Shown here: one piece after another, positions 44,757 to 55,447 of the stretch
How positions within the stretch are numbered: position 1 is the stretch's first letter
How the letters are laid out: each line of letters starts with the position of its first letter
Assembly (NCBI GenBank): GCA_019096155.1
Contig: JAHCVI010000001.1
Location: forward strand, 6,758,001-6,822,000
DNA length: 64,000 nt
Origin: Staphylotrichum longicolle
Lineage: Eukaryota; Ascomycota; Sordariomycetes; Sordariales; Chaetomiaceae
Direction of reading: 5' to 3'
Notes under the pieces: model-generated
Database searches by the model: none
Seen by the model: the letters and a program-made list of their open reading frames with translations, nothing else
Told to the model about the DNA's origin: nothing
Made by a program: the position numbers and the translations under genes

Positions 44757-46356
44757 CTTGAAGGTGAATATGATGGGCCGATTGCGTTGTCGACGGTCGA
44801 ACCACGAGCAGAATCAAAATTGGATACACCGCCAACTCGAAGTTTAGTGGCAGAGTTGGAAGCCAAAAGGGGCTGTGGCAGCTTGTAGTGAGGTCGTGGT
44901 CTGGGGTAAGGCTGAGTTGGGGGTTGGTTGCCATCACAAGGACCTAAGCTTGGTGTTTGGAGCTGCAGCCTGGCCGGTGGGGTTTGGCGGGGTTGTGGGG
45001 CTGCCAAGGGATCGGCTGAGGTGGAGACTTCAACCATCCCATGTTGACTCTCTCGGCTTGATTGATCATGCTCGATCTCATCTCTGGATCCTTTACCCAA
45101 CTCGAAGTGAGCGAGGCCTGGGTTCATGACATCTCTTGTCAAGTATGCCACTTCTTTGTGCAAGGGTCTGTCTCGATTACTATTTCCTACCACTCAAAAG
45201 CAGAGGCTCAACTCTCGTTTTCTCAGTAATAATCGCACACGTTCTCAGTACTTAAGGAAATACCTTTAGAACTTCCACTCCTCCCTCCACCAACACAATG
45301 CTCAGCGCCTCGCATTACGAGATTCGGAGCCCCAACATTTCGTCTTCTCCACATACATTTCTGTGAAGACTATTTCTATTTTGTGAGCTCGTCTGTGGTC
45401 TGCGTTAACTTCTTGATCACTTTCCAAGCCAGTGTTGTGCCTAGCCGTGGCTTGAAACGACATTTAAGCGCGCGGCTGGTTGCGTTCCCCTAGTCGGATC
45501 GAAAAGTTGTCAACACAAAGCGTAGTCCTCCGTCTGCTTCAGCTCTGCGACTTTGTAGCCAATAGGCTAATTTGCGACCCCTTACCTCCCGACCTCAACG
45601 GCAACTGCTTCTCGCGCCTTTGATCTGGCCTTCGTTCAGGTCATGCTCCGTTTCAGGTGCTCCGCTTCCCTTGTCGGAGGAAACGGGACACTCCTTCTTG
45701 TGCCCTTACCCCTGAAGCACCATGTTCCATAAATATCTCCTGGCACTGTCTTTGCAAATGGAGCAACTTCAGAAACTTGCCCCTGAGGGCAACCAGGCCA
45801 CATAACGGGCCGGCGCTCCCTGCTTCTTGGCCCTTTGCCCCGAAGGGACACTCTCCTCGAGCTAGGTGGAGATGCAAACCCGCCGTTTAGTTTCATCGCC
45901 CAGAGGTTGATCTCCCGATTAGAGTTCGATTGGATCCGAACTGCCGGGAGTCTTGGCCAACACCATGCGCTAAACCCCAGATTTATCGTCAGGGTTGCCG
46001 GCGCCTGTTTCAAGGCCATATGCTTGTGTCCTGCGCGTCTCGGCTACTGCGGGGAAGTTCTCACTGGGGGCACAACATGCCGGTGTCGGGTGTTGAGAGA
46101 CTCGGGTGCTGGCACATGATGCTCAAGGACAGCGTAGCGGTCTCTTCGTGTTAGCGAGGTCGTTGTCCAGGTGTATAAGACGTCGAGCTCGGCCACCAGT
46201 TCCAACCCAGATTCCTCCACAGCTTCACCATCTCCCCTCTTTCAGTCTCTCAGGGAAACGATTGACTCGTCCCTAGACTCTCCTTTCATCTAGTTGGCAC
46301 TGGTTGTCACCCCTTTCCTACCTTTTCTTGTCCAACATTCCCTCCTGTTCTTCATC
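44757..46356. other. Intergenic between CSN4 and Egh16-like gene, divergent
   Basis: About 1.6 kb, the shared promoter region of two divergent genes. No gene seen. The 150 bases before the Egh16-like ATG are C/T-rich. Confidence 0.45.
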
Positions 46357-47198
46357 ATGCTCTCCAACCTCTTCCTCTTCGCCCTCGCCTTCTCACCCCT
46401 CGTCTCCGCCCATGGCAAAGTCACCGTCGTAACCGGCAACGCCGGCGGCAACGGCACCGCCCTCGCCATTCAAGGCGGCGTCGTCCCCGGCACCGGCCCC
46501 AACTCCAAGGTATGTGTCTCCAAACCCCCCATACCCCCCACAACCGTCAACTGACCACCCCCCCTCACCCCTCACAGACCGAAGTCGACACCACCGTCTT
46601 CGGCAAGACCAACATCCTGACCAACGGCCTCGGCAAGACCACGGGCTCCGGCAAGAACACGATCGGCATGCTCGTCCAGGCCATGGCCCTCTCGGGCCCG
46701 ACCCTCCCGCAGCTCACCGCCGGCGGCAACCTGACGGGCACCTTCCACGTCGTCACGGCCGACGGCGCCGGGCCCATCAGCGCCGTCCTCGACCCCACCG
46801 CCACGGGCGCCTTCGCGCGCGGCGTGGCCCTGACCGTGCTCGAGCAGATCCCCGGGGACAAGGGGAACTTTGTGCAGCCCAAGAAGCAACAGCAGCAGCA
46901 GCGATCATCGTCGGCGTCGTCGCTGTGGGGTCGTGCGCTGGAGGGTCTGGGGCAGAGGCTGGGCAAGAGGGGCGCGGCGAACGTGAACCAGAGCTTTGGG
47001 TTCGCGTTCGGGGTGCCCGCGGGCACCGTGTGCAACGGCACGGTCGCGGGCATGACGGGGGTGTGCCTGGTCAAGATTGCCAACGCGAACAAGGCCGGGC
47101 CGTTTGGCGGCGTCGTGCCGGTGCAGATTGCTTCGGCGGCCGGGGCCGGGGCCGGAGCTGGGCAGGCCGCGGCGTGTGGGAGGGCGTTTAGGGCGTAA
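46357..47198 (+). CDS. Egh16/Gas1-like secreted protein
   Basis: Two exons (46357-46509, 46578-47198) give 257 residues. A clear signal peptide (MLSNLFLFALAFSPLVSA, cleavage before HGKV) is followed by the family pattern GKVTVVTGNAGGNGTALAI, DTTVFG, TNGLGKTTGSGKN and GPTLPQLTAGGNLTGTFHVV. After a Q/S-rich insertion come SFGFAFGVPAGTVCNG, GMTGVCLVKIANANKAGPFGG and a final ACGRAF. The family (DUF3129, gEgh16, MAS/GAS proteins) was first described from appressorial stages of plant pathogens but also occurs in saprobes; function is unknown. The insertion contains QQQQQ and ends LGKR, a possible Kex2 site. Three cysteines remain in the mature part. Confidence 0.88.
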
Positions 47199-47890
47199 TG
47201 TTTGGCAGCGGTGGTGGTGTTCAAGTTGGTGTTGAGGGCTGGGTGCTAGGGAAGATGTAGGGGGGAATGGAAATGGGTGGGATGGACATTGGTAGGATTG
47301 GACCTGTACATAGCATTGGGAGTGAGGGATCGTGTAAGTGTGCAAGTTGGAGATGTGCGGATACGTCTAACGTGATCTGCACTTGTTGTGTCACTACTTT
47401 GACAACAATTCATGTGGGAGGGTCAGGCGAAAATGCATTCATACTGTCCGATGGAAACAGCCAACAGTCTCTGGGATAGCGTTGAGCGAATCAAGTCGTG
47501 CCGTCGCAACGGTCTGGCGGTGATGTAAAAATCGTACGATGGTCGGAGCCATCACAAAAACGGACACCATACCCCGACCCGACGTACTCCAGCAATTCCA
47601 CAGGCTCTTTCTACACCTACACAAGGTCTCATATTGCTCTGATGTTCCCCTCAGTTTCTAGAGCAAAATGAAAATTCACCTGCAAACGAAGGGAGCCGAC
47701 AATCCCACTCAAGCATGCTCTAACGAATCACTTTCGACAAGCCACTCACAACAACAGGCGAATCCGGCGCCGCCAGGTCTTTTGTGACCAAAGTTGGGGT
47801 GTCTTCCAATGGCTATGCTACAAAACACATTAAACAAGGTAGCCCGCTCTCATATCTTGCACCACGACCACCAGCAACCCAGACATCCCC
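47199..47890. other. Convergent intergenic region
   Basis: No gene seen between the Egh16-like and Jac1 genes; presumably 3' UTRs. Confidence 0.45.
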
Positions 47891-48793
47891 TCAATGCTGC
47901 AAGACAACAGGCTTCCCCCTCTCCCACCCCTTCACCCCCTCCCTAATGTTCACCCAATACCGCAACCGCACCGCCTCCCCCTTGGCCCCCTCCACGTCCC
48001 CGGCCTCGAGCGCCTCCGCCAGCCGCCGCTCCGCCTCGGCGACGCGCTCCTCGTTGGCGCGCGCCACCTCGTCCAGGTCCGCCTCCGTCTCGGCCTCCTC
48101 GATGGCCTCGCGCGCCTCGAGCACCGTCATCAGCAGCTCCGGGTCGGGCGCCGCCTGCGCCCCGGCCTCGTCGCCCTCGAGGTCCACGCCGTGCTGCTCG
48201 CGCAGGAGGTACTGCGCGCGCAGCAGCGGGGAGGAGAGCGTCTTGTAGGCGGCGTTGATCAGGGCTGAGGTGGCCTCGGCGCGGATGCGCGCGGCGGATT
48301 TGGTGTTGGTGGGTTCGTCGGAGGAGGGGGCGGAGGAGGAGGAGGACGGGGAGGATTGCGCGGCGGAGTGGTGGAAGTCCGGGTGGGAGGCGGCTTGGAG
48401 GCGGAGGAACTCGCGGCGGAGGGCGCGCAGGTCGATGTCGAATTTCCCGGGGGGGGGGGGGCCGTTGGGGGGGGTTTCCGGGAACAGAGCGTAGTAGGTT
48501 GGGATTGTGGAAGGGGATGGGGAGGGCTGCGTGGTGGCATCTGCTGCTGCGGGAGAGGAGGTGCTGGTTGAGGTGTAGCGGGACTGTTGCGTCGTGGCCG
48601 GCCAGCGCGGCGGGCTCGGCCTTGATACGGGTGGTGCTGTCGCGACGGTCCGGAGGGTTCGGCGCGATGAGAGTGCGGTCGCGCACCTCGATGGCGCGGC
48701 TCGGGCGGAGAGCGCTGCTACCGCCTCTCTCCGACACGTCGCGCAAAGGTAAGACGCCGCGCGCCCGGAGCTGGAGGCCAGAGATGCTCTCAT
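47891..48793 (-). CDS. JAC1: Mitochondrial iron-sulfur co-chaperone Jac1/HscB-type J-protein
   Basis: The J-domain partner of mitochondrial Hsp70 that recruits the Isu scaffold for Fe-S transfer. Intronless, 300 residues. Residues 1-90 are Arg/Ser/Ala-rich with almost no acidic residues, fitting a mitochondrial presequence. The J-domain starts at TYYALFPETPP, continues DIDLRALRREFLRLQAASHPDFHH with the HPD tripeptide, and ends AALINAAYKTLSSPLLRAQYLL-like (here SALINAAYKTLSSPLLRAQY). The C-terminal HSCB bundle has LLMTVLEAREAIEEAETEAD and RLRYWVNIREGVKGWE. A Ser/Pro-rich insert lies right after HPD, between helices II and III. The poly-G/C stretch near 48455-48475 is within the coding sequence. 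Confidence 0.92.
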   Translation of the reverse strand: MRASLASSSGRAASYLCATCRREAVAALSARAAPSRCATALSSRRTLRTVATAPPVSRPSPPRWPATTQQSRYTSTSTSSPAAADATTQPSPSPSTIPTYYALFPETPPNGPPPPGKFDIDLRALRREFLRLQAASHPDFHHSAAQSSPSSSSSAPSSDEPTNTKSAARIRAEATSALINAAYKTLSSPLLRAQYLLREQHGVDLEGDEAGAQAAPDPELLMTVLEAREAIEEAETEADLDEVARANEERVAEAERRLAEALEAGDVEGAKGEAVRLRYWVNIREGVKGWERGKPVVLQH

Positions 48794-49206
48794 TGTCTAG
48801 GTCGCTTGCGTTTCTACGAGTGTCAAACGACTCGCGGTGTACCAGTGGAGAAAATCCAGGTAAGAACGCGATACTGGGCGCTTGCGTGGTTTGGCGTGGT
48901 GAGTGAGTCCCCTGGAAAAAAAGTTCGAGTTGCAGACGAAGAGGCAAGCTGGAAAATGACGTCGGCACCAATCTGTCAATTCCCCGATAAAGCCGCCAGC
49001 GGCCGAGAGGAAACAATACCACCCTAACCCTTGAGGCACAGAGCCCCTGAATTCAAGCCCCCAGTCCGCTGCTTCGTGTCTGCTTGACAGACCTTGCCAA
49101 ATGCCTAACTTTCCAAGGAAACCCAAGCTAAAAAGTCATGTCGTCGTGGTTACGATGCTACTACAAACAATTACAACAATATAATACAACCCAGAACTCT
49201 CCCCAG
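48794..49206. other. Intergenic, Jac1 promoter and F-box gene 3' flank
   Basis: No separate gene seen. Confidence 0.4.
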
Positions 49207-51585
49207 TCATGACATCGTAACTGCCCCCTCCCCTTCTCTCTTCACGAAAGCACCGCCCCGCGCCACCTCCCCTCTCCTGATGCCACCACCGATCCCGATC
49301 CTTCTTGTCCACCACCACACCGCTAAACGTGTTCCACCGGCCCGTACACCCTTCCCTCCTCCCCTTATCGAGACTCCCCACCGCGCCCTCGGCATCGCTC
49401 TCCCCGCCGCCGTCCCCTCCCCCCTTCCCCTTCCTCCCTTCTTTCCAGTGCTCCCCTCCGCACTCCCGCCAATCATCTCCCCGCCATCGTCCCGCACCAT
49501 ATCCTCCACCGAGACCAGCCCGCCCCCCTCGTCCGTCGCTCCCGTCCGCACGTCCGGCGCGAGCACGTACCGCACCCGGCTGCCGACCGTGCCCAGGAAC
49601 CCGCCGACGCCAAACTTCTCCACCACGGCGCCCCGCTCGTCCACGACGTTGACGAAGAAGCGCGGGATCCGCTGCGCCGCCTCGAGCCGCGCCTGCGCCG
49701 CCAGCCGCGCCGCGTGCAGGTTGCTGTTGTCGCGCGGGACGAGCGCGTCGGGCGGCGGGAAGAGGGGGCTCGCCGGCGGCGGGGTGTTCCCACTAAACCC
49801 GCCGCCCTTGCTGAAGCTGCTGCTCCCCGCGGTGCGCACCGACGAGAAGCTCGAGTTGTTGCGCGTGTGGCCCAGCCCCTGCCAGCTGCTGCCCGGGCGG
49901 TGGGTGTTGCGGTACCGGTCGGCGGGTTGGTCGGCGCGCTCGCGCGGGAGGCACAGGGTCTGGAAGAGGGCGTCCGGGTCGTTGGGCGCGCAGAGCGCGC
50001 GGAGAGACGGGAAGCCGCCCGCGGCGATGCTGCGCGCGAGGATGATGTCGGCCGGCGTCGAGGTGGTGGGGAGGTAAGGGATGTCCCAGTGGAGTGTGCG
50101 CAGGGAAGGGGAGGCGAGGTAGGGAAACAGCATGATGAACTCGTCCGGGGGCATTTCTGGGGCGTAGGTCTGGACGAAGTTGAAAGTTTGCAGGGCAGTC
50201 AGGTACGAGAAGATGCGGGCGAGGGCGGGAAGTGACTCGACGTTCATGTGAGTGAGGGTGAGGGTTTGGAGGGAGGCGCTGGCCGGGCGAGTGGCCAGGG
50301 AGGAGAGGCCTGCGGTTGTGACGCCGGCGCAGTAGCTCAGAGAGAGCTTTTTGAGAGGCGGGAGGGAGAGAAGGTTGGTGTCATTGAAGGCGGTGGGGGG
50401 GATGTGGGAGAGGTGGAGGTTTTGCAGTGACGGCAACGATCGAATCGTGCACTCTAGCAGGTTGGCCGGGCTCAGTGAAGCCCCTGGCTGGCAATGCACC
50501 ACAAGGGTCGTGAGCTGCCGCCAATTCGAGTGGAACCCCAAGAATAACTGAGACTCCTGGGGCTGCAGGTCTGACGGCCTCCAGCGATCATTGTGAGCTG
50601 ACGAGCGTGTCCTCTGCTGCCGTTGTGACGACGACGGCTCCAGAACCCAGTTCATGTCTTTTAACTTTTGCCGTGTCGAGAGAGCCTGGAATAAGCGTTG
50701 AAATGAGTGGTCGTACGTCGGGTAAAACCCGACCAGCCGCTCTAGGTTCGGACACGCCATCACGACCGACGCCACCAGATCGTTGTAAGCCGTCACGCCA
50801 ACCGAGAGGGGCCGTGCTGGTGGTTTGAGCGACCGCACGATGACCGCAATCTGCGGGTTCGCCCTCAACGTCCGGCGCAGCAATACCAGCCTCGACCCGT
50901 ATGTCGTTTTCGTCCGCTTCTTCATTCCTCCGCTCTCGTGCCCAACCAGTTGCACATGCTGATACAGCGCCTCGCGGGCGTACTTGACGAACTTGCGGGC
51001 ACTGAGCGCAGCCGAACAGCAATCTCGCATCCAGCACGTGGCACAGCTGCCGGTCCCGGGCTCCAGGTGCAGCTTGCGCAGTTGCTCCAGGATTAGCTCC
51101 AAAACCTCACCCGGCAGCGCGGCAAACAGCTCCCCCGGCTGTGCCTTCCGTCGGTATTTGATAGGCGCGGGGCGCTGCCACGGGTAGTTCTGGCCTGCAG
51201 CGCCTTTCTGCGTCTGCCAGGTGACGGGCGAGGAGCCCGGCCGGGATCCTATCCCAGGGCTATTCGGCCAAGAGTCGATGCTCGTTTGGCTGCTGCTGAA
51301 GGAAGCGCTGCGGACCCGGCTGTCGAAGGTGTCGTTGCCGGACATGACGCTGCTCGTGGCTGAGCTGGCGCTGCTGTTGGACAGGCGCCGCGGTGTGTTG
51401 TATCCTCCTGGGCGCCCCGGCCCTGGCAGGGCCCCGTCCGGATAAGCGGTCGGAGCGTGGACCACGGGCGCCTGGTCCATGCTAGGCCCTTTGGTCCCTG
51501 GTTGGGAGCCCGTGATCTGCTGCATCTTTGCGCTCGCTCTCTGCGTCCTCATCACAAACTCGCGTTCCTCCTCCGAAGGATACAT
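49207..51585 (-). CDS. Fungal F-box/LRR-like protein, probable frame break near C-terminus
   Basis: An uninterrupted frame of 792 residues from the first ATG (MYPSEEEREFV); the frame upstream has no ATG. Residues 1-150 are Ser/Pro/Gly-rich and disordered. An F-box-like segment follows at about residues 150-175 (GELFAALPGEVLELILEQL), then a Cys cluster (SCATCWMRDCC). A leucine-rich-repeat solenoid occupies about residues 270-510 (LPSLQNLHLSHI, LPPLKKLSLSYCAG, SLQTLTLTHMNVESLPAL, SLRTLHWDIPYL). The part after residue 560 is low-complexity up to RFFVNVVDERGAVVEKFGVGGFLG. It is probably a substrate receptor of an SCF ubiquitin ligase. Near 49380-49440 the frame turns into Gly/Arg repeats, while the adjacent frame reads GRWNTFSGVVVDKKDRDRW, which looks like the genuine end. 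Confidence 0.75.
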   Translation of the reverse strand: MYPSEEEREFVMRTQRASAKMQQITGSQPGTKGPSMDQAPVVHAPTAYPDGALPGPGRPGGYNTPRRLSNSSASSATSSVMSGNDTFDSRVRSASFSSSQTSIDSWPNSPGIGSRPGSSPVTWQTQKGAAGQNYPWQRPAPIKYRRKAQPGELFAALPGEVLELILEQLRKLHLEPGTGSCATCWMRDCCSAALSARKFVKYAREALYQHVQLVGHESGGMKKRTKTTYGSRLVLLRRTLRANPQIAVIVRSLKPPARPLSVGVTAYNDLVASVVMACPNLERLVGFYPTYDHSFQRLFQALSTRQKLKDMNWVLEPSSSQRQQRTRSSAHNDRWRPSDLQPQESQLFLGFHSNWRQLTTLVVHCQPGASLSPANLLECTIRSLPSLQNLHLSHIPPTAFNDTNLLSLPPLKKLSLSYCAGVTTAGLSSLATRPASASLQTLTLTHMNVESLPALARIFSYLTALQTFNFVQTYAPEMPPDEFIMLFPYLASPSLRTLHWDIPYLPTTSTPADIILARSIAAGGFPSLRALCAPNDPDALFQTLCLPRERADQPADRYRNTHRPGSSWQGLGHTRNNSSFSSVRTAGSSSFSKGGGFSGNTPPPASPLFPPPDALVPRDNSNLHAARLAAQARLEAAQRIPRFFVNVVDERGAVVEKFGVGGFLGTVGSRVRYVLAPDVRTGATDEGGGLVSVEDMVRDDGGEMIGGSAEGSTGKKGGRGRGEGTAAGRAMPRARWGVSIRGGGKGVRAGGTRLAVWWWTRRIGIGGGIRRGEVARGGAFVKREGEGAVTMS

Positions 51586-52748
51586 GGTGAGTGGGCCGTC
51601 GGAGCGGGTCCGGGGCGGTCGGAGCGAAGGCGGCGCAGCAGTGGGTTTTAGACCCTGGGGCGGGCCGGTCGAAGATGAGCTCCGGGGTCTACTGTTCGGC
51701 GGTTTCAGTCGAACCTCGTCATCATTGTTGATCGTGTACCACCGCAACACTGCCGAAGCCGAGAATGTGTGGCGGTGGTTGACCTTGTTGAAAAACGCTG
51801 GCGGTGGGCTGTAAGCGTCGGCATGCACCCGTCTGTCAGCAACGGCTTCGATTCTCCCGGACGCACGAGAACAGCGCAACAGAGGCTCGACAGAAGCTCG
51901 ACGCAATATAAAGGGAAGGAAGGAAAAGGAGAAGGCCAAGATCTCGCAGCGAGGGGATGACGAGGTGGGCCAAGCCGCGCTTTTTAAAATGACATGCAGA
52001 TCTCAGCCGCAGGTCACGGCGGTAGAGGGTTGCGAGAGATCGGGCTGCTTGCTCTTCTGGTGGACGGCTTTGACGCAGCCGCGGGACGAGGTGCAGGCTG
52101 CAGCCTGGGAAGGCTCTCTTGGGTTGAGTCGAGGCGTTTCCTGCAGGTCCTGCATCGAAAAAGGAGAATATTTCACGCAAGATGCAGGAACGCGACAACC
52201 GTGATGCCTGAGCGCTTGCTCGAGCCCAGGTCGTCCGAAGGTGCTAACCGCTTTGGACGAGCTGATGTGGGAGAGGGCAGCTGTGGGCAGACCAAGCAGA
52301 GCTTAATTTCCACCTGGCCTGCCGTGGCGCTATCTCCCTTTTGGGGGCGGCCAAGGGTCTGCAACCGCCGCAGGCGTTTGTCTCTGTTGAAGAACCGCTT
52401 GAGGTGCCGGTCTCCGGCCTCCGGCAGCAAACAGTTGATCGACATGGCGGTTGGCACCATGTGTCCCAAACTGCTGGGGTGGTTGTGGGGGAAGGGGTGC
52501 TCCCAAACGGAGATTTTCCAGAACCAAGAGCAGGAACAAAACCATCCTTGGGAACCAGGACCAGGGGTTGGCGCCAGTCCTCAACGTTGCCCGCCCACCA
52601 GTCAGCAGCCTCTGCCCACGACTCGGCGTGACTTTTGTAACTCTCGTTCTGTTTGGACAAATGGCAACGCGGCAACAGAGACTCTCGCGCCAATGCGGGG
52701 GGTTTCAAAGGTACGATTGGATCGAAGGCAAAAGGAAAAGTTTATTGC
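51586..52748. other. Intergenic, F-box gene promoter
   Basis: No gene accepted. A 411-codon plus-strand frame crosses this interval and runs antisense to the small gene next door; see the rejected list. Confidence 0.4.
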
Positions 52749-53063
52749 TTACCGCGACTGCGATTTCCTGGCCGTCTTCGCATCCTCCGGACCCGTTGCG
52801 CTGGGATTGGCCGCAGCGGCGACGGGAGCCGCCTTCTCGTTGGTCTTGCTGCCCTCCGGCGCACGGGATTTGAGGGCGGCAGACTCGGGGGCTTTCTTCC
52901 GGAGGACATTGGGTCGCGTGTCGTCGGATGAGAGTGAGTTCCGCCGTCCGGTCACGAAGTCTCGCAGCGACGACACCGAGCTCTCGCTGTTGCGTCTCTT
53001 CCGGCCACTCCAGCCCCATGATGATCTCTGTGGCGGAAGATCACTGCTGATCTCGTTGGCCAT
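52749..53063 (-). CDS. Small Ser/Arg-rich hypothetical protein
   Basis: A 104-residue intronless frame from a good ATG (GGCCATG on the minus strand). The first half is rich in Ser, Arg and Trp (SSWGWSGRKRRNSESSVSSL, then GRRNSLSSDD), resembling small fungal proteins with clustered RRxS kinase sites. The second half is Ala/Lys/Pro-rich and low-complexity. No domain is known to me. An upstream minus-strand ATG frame at 53277-53041 (MFSTLSATTSRKSKTD...) could be a leader exon or a separate upstream ORF, but I could not find a splice pair joining them. Moderate to low confidence that it is a gene. Confidence 0.4.
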   Translation of the reverse strand: MANEISSDLPPQRSSWGWSGRKRRNSESSVSSLRDFVTGRRNSLSSDDTRPNVLRKKAPESAALKSRAPEGSKTNEKAAPVAAAANPSATGPEDAKTARKSQSR

Positions 53064-53402
53064 GATTCCGGTGTTTGGCCCCGTTGGCTTTGCTCCGTTG
53101 GGAGGGACGCCACAATGCGGTCGGCCGCAGGTTATTGTCGGGCCGGGATCGCAGCCTCACCCGTCCATCCTTCGATCGCTTTTTGATGGTGTCGTATCCC
53201 GATTTAAACTCAGCTTTCGTCGGGCCTGAATCTGTCTTGGATTTTCGGGAGGTTGTGGCAGACAAAGTCGAAAACATGCGGCCGGCGGGCCAAACCTGCT
53301 TTTGAGTCCTCTGCCAACCCCACAGCCTCCATCCGCCTTTGTTCTTGTTTCGGCTGCCCGGCTCCTGCAGTCGCTCGTCACCACCGCCGCTGGTGATGGT
53401 GG

Positions 53403-53438
53403 CTGGGAGGGTGATGCTGGGAGGGTGATGCTGGGAGG
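53403..53438. repeat. 14-bp tandem repeat, 2.6 copies
   Basis: Two exact copies of CTGGGAGGGTGATG followed by a partial third. Confidence 0.85.
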
Positions 53439-54250
53439 ACGGGGCCCCTTGGGTTACACAATCATGCCCGTGTCGGCGGTCGATTGCCCCTCAGCTGGGC
53501 AGAGAGATGAAAATACAACGCTGAAGCGTCATGCGCAACTGCACGAGAGAGCGGCACTCACGCGCTCTGGTCAAAGATTGGAGCCGTCCAAGACAAGGTG
53601 CATCGCAAACCCAGAGGGGAGGGGGGTTGAAGAAGGGGCGGGGGACGGCGGATTTAAAGCGACAGTTCGCGATCGCGATCCCAAGACCTCGAAGCTTTTA
53701 TCCAGCCCGCCATTGCATCAATCATGCTGCATGTTGCATCCACGCCTTGCGGGCCGAAAATGCAAGCCATCATTATGTTTGGCTGGCAGCTGGCCCGTTG
53801 GACCGGGAGCAGCTCAAAACAATGAGAAAAAAAAATGTCGTGTCTGCAGGTCGCCCCCAAATGTGCTGTCCAGACTCCACAAAAAGTGGTGATCAACCAC
53901 GCGGCCGTTGTTTGGTGTCTCTGCTCTGAGAGGGTCCCCTCCAATCGGGTCCTAAAACTAGGCGAACAGGTGCACCAGTGGTGCCTGGAGAGCGGTGCGC
54001 GGGGTCCAAATGGCGGGGCACGATGCCCGCAGAGCTGAAAACCGGCAAGCACGTTGCGTCTGTCTCAGCCCTTTCCGGCGCCTTCCAAGACACTTGGTCC
54101 CGAAGCGACCAACGCGTGTCTCGGCGCCTCGTATCCAGCACATTAGCACGTCCGCGGGCAGCGCTAATGCATGGCCTTCGCCTCTGTTTTTGGCTTTTCA
54201 CCAGACAACGTCCTTCCAAAAACCCGTACCGAAACAATATTTGATTTGAC

Positions 54251-54277
54251 CCTCCGAGCCCTCCGAGTCCTCCGAGT
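54251..54277. repeat. 9-bp tandem repeat, three copies
   Basis: CCTCCGAGC, CCTCCGAGT and CCTCCGAGT in a row. Confidence 0.85.
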
Positions 54278-55447
54278 AGTATATTTGCCGACATTCGATC
54301 GTTGTCTGCCATTGCGAGCACAGGAGTGTGGGTATTTCACTGTTGCACGGCAGACCAGAAATGTACTGTACCTACCTCTGTTGGCAGCCACCACAGAACA
54401 TTGACCAAACAAATTCCCTATTTCGGATCCCCTTCCCAATGCCCAACTCTCAGCCCTCCACTTGCAGCCTTCCTCGTCTCAAACTGGGCCGGGGCAAAGA
54501 CGGGTTTTGTCGTTGTCGCTATCTTTACGAAGACAGGCTAATATACACAGATCGGGATGGGGGACACAAAATGCAGGTAGCCACATCTTCAGAACTTGAC
54601 GAAGCATCTTTGGGAAGAAGTGTCTCGTGGCCAAGCGGACTCCGGCTCTAAGCAGGAGGTTGAAATCGTGAGCGTAGTGCCGCGGAGCACTGCCCCGACA
54701 TTGAATCAAATCCGTTTCTCAACACAATGGTAGCTATGCAAAACAGGCTCAGCCATCCGTGATGGTACAGACATGCTGATCAGAAGATGCATGGGTGGGT
54801 TGTAGGGAGAGCAAAAGCAAACCACGCCACCAGGGATTGGTTTAGCTTGTGCTGACTTGATCCAACGGCTCACCCTGCCTATCTCGGTGGTTAATTAGCA
54901 GCTCATAGGCACGGCAAGAAGTATTGAGCCATCGAAGGTGTTTCAGCTACACGAATACGGTGTGTCGAATGTTAACGCTTCACTGACTTGAAAAAGAACG
55001 GGGGATAAATAGGGTTGGCAGCTTCGGGGCGAAGACTTGCCGTTGTCCAAGATAACAATGCAGTTGAATCCCAGTAGAGAGTGTCTATGATGACAATCGT
55101 CTGGCTTCTTGTCTTCCTCAGCCACCTCCTGACGAGCTGCGGCCTGGCAAAGCAACACAAAGAGCGCAAGAATACAAACACCAAGCTCGTCAAAATCACC
55201 ATGGCAAGCTTCTCAATGCATCAACGCACCAAACCATCACCCCTCCCCTTCGCCCACCGCCTCCGCAAACCGTACCCGCACCCTCTTCTTCGGCGCAGCA
55301 CCGTCACCATCCACCGGCGTCCCAACCTCGGGCGTGCCCGACCCGGTCGGCGACGACCTCTTCCGCCCCCTGTCCACAACAACCACCCCGTTCTTCTCCC
55401 CCTTTCCAGCAACCACGCTCTCCCCATCAACACCCACCAGATCCCGA

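Larger units (their letters stand above)
53064..55236. other. Intergenic with short tandem repeats
   Basis: No gene seen. A 14-bp unit (CTGGGAGGGTGATG) is repeated about 2.6 times at 53403-53438, and a 9-bp unit (CCTCCGAGY) three times at 54251-54277. Confidence 0.5.

Noticed and set aside
51994..53229. A 411-codon plus-strand open frame
   Set aside because: It starts inside the F-box gene's upstream region, has no domain or plausible composition, and runs antisense to the small Ser/Arg-rich frame. Long chance frames are common in GC-rich DNA.
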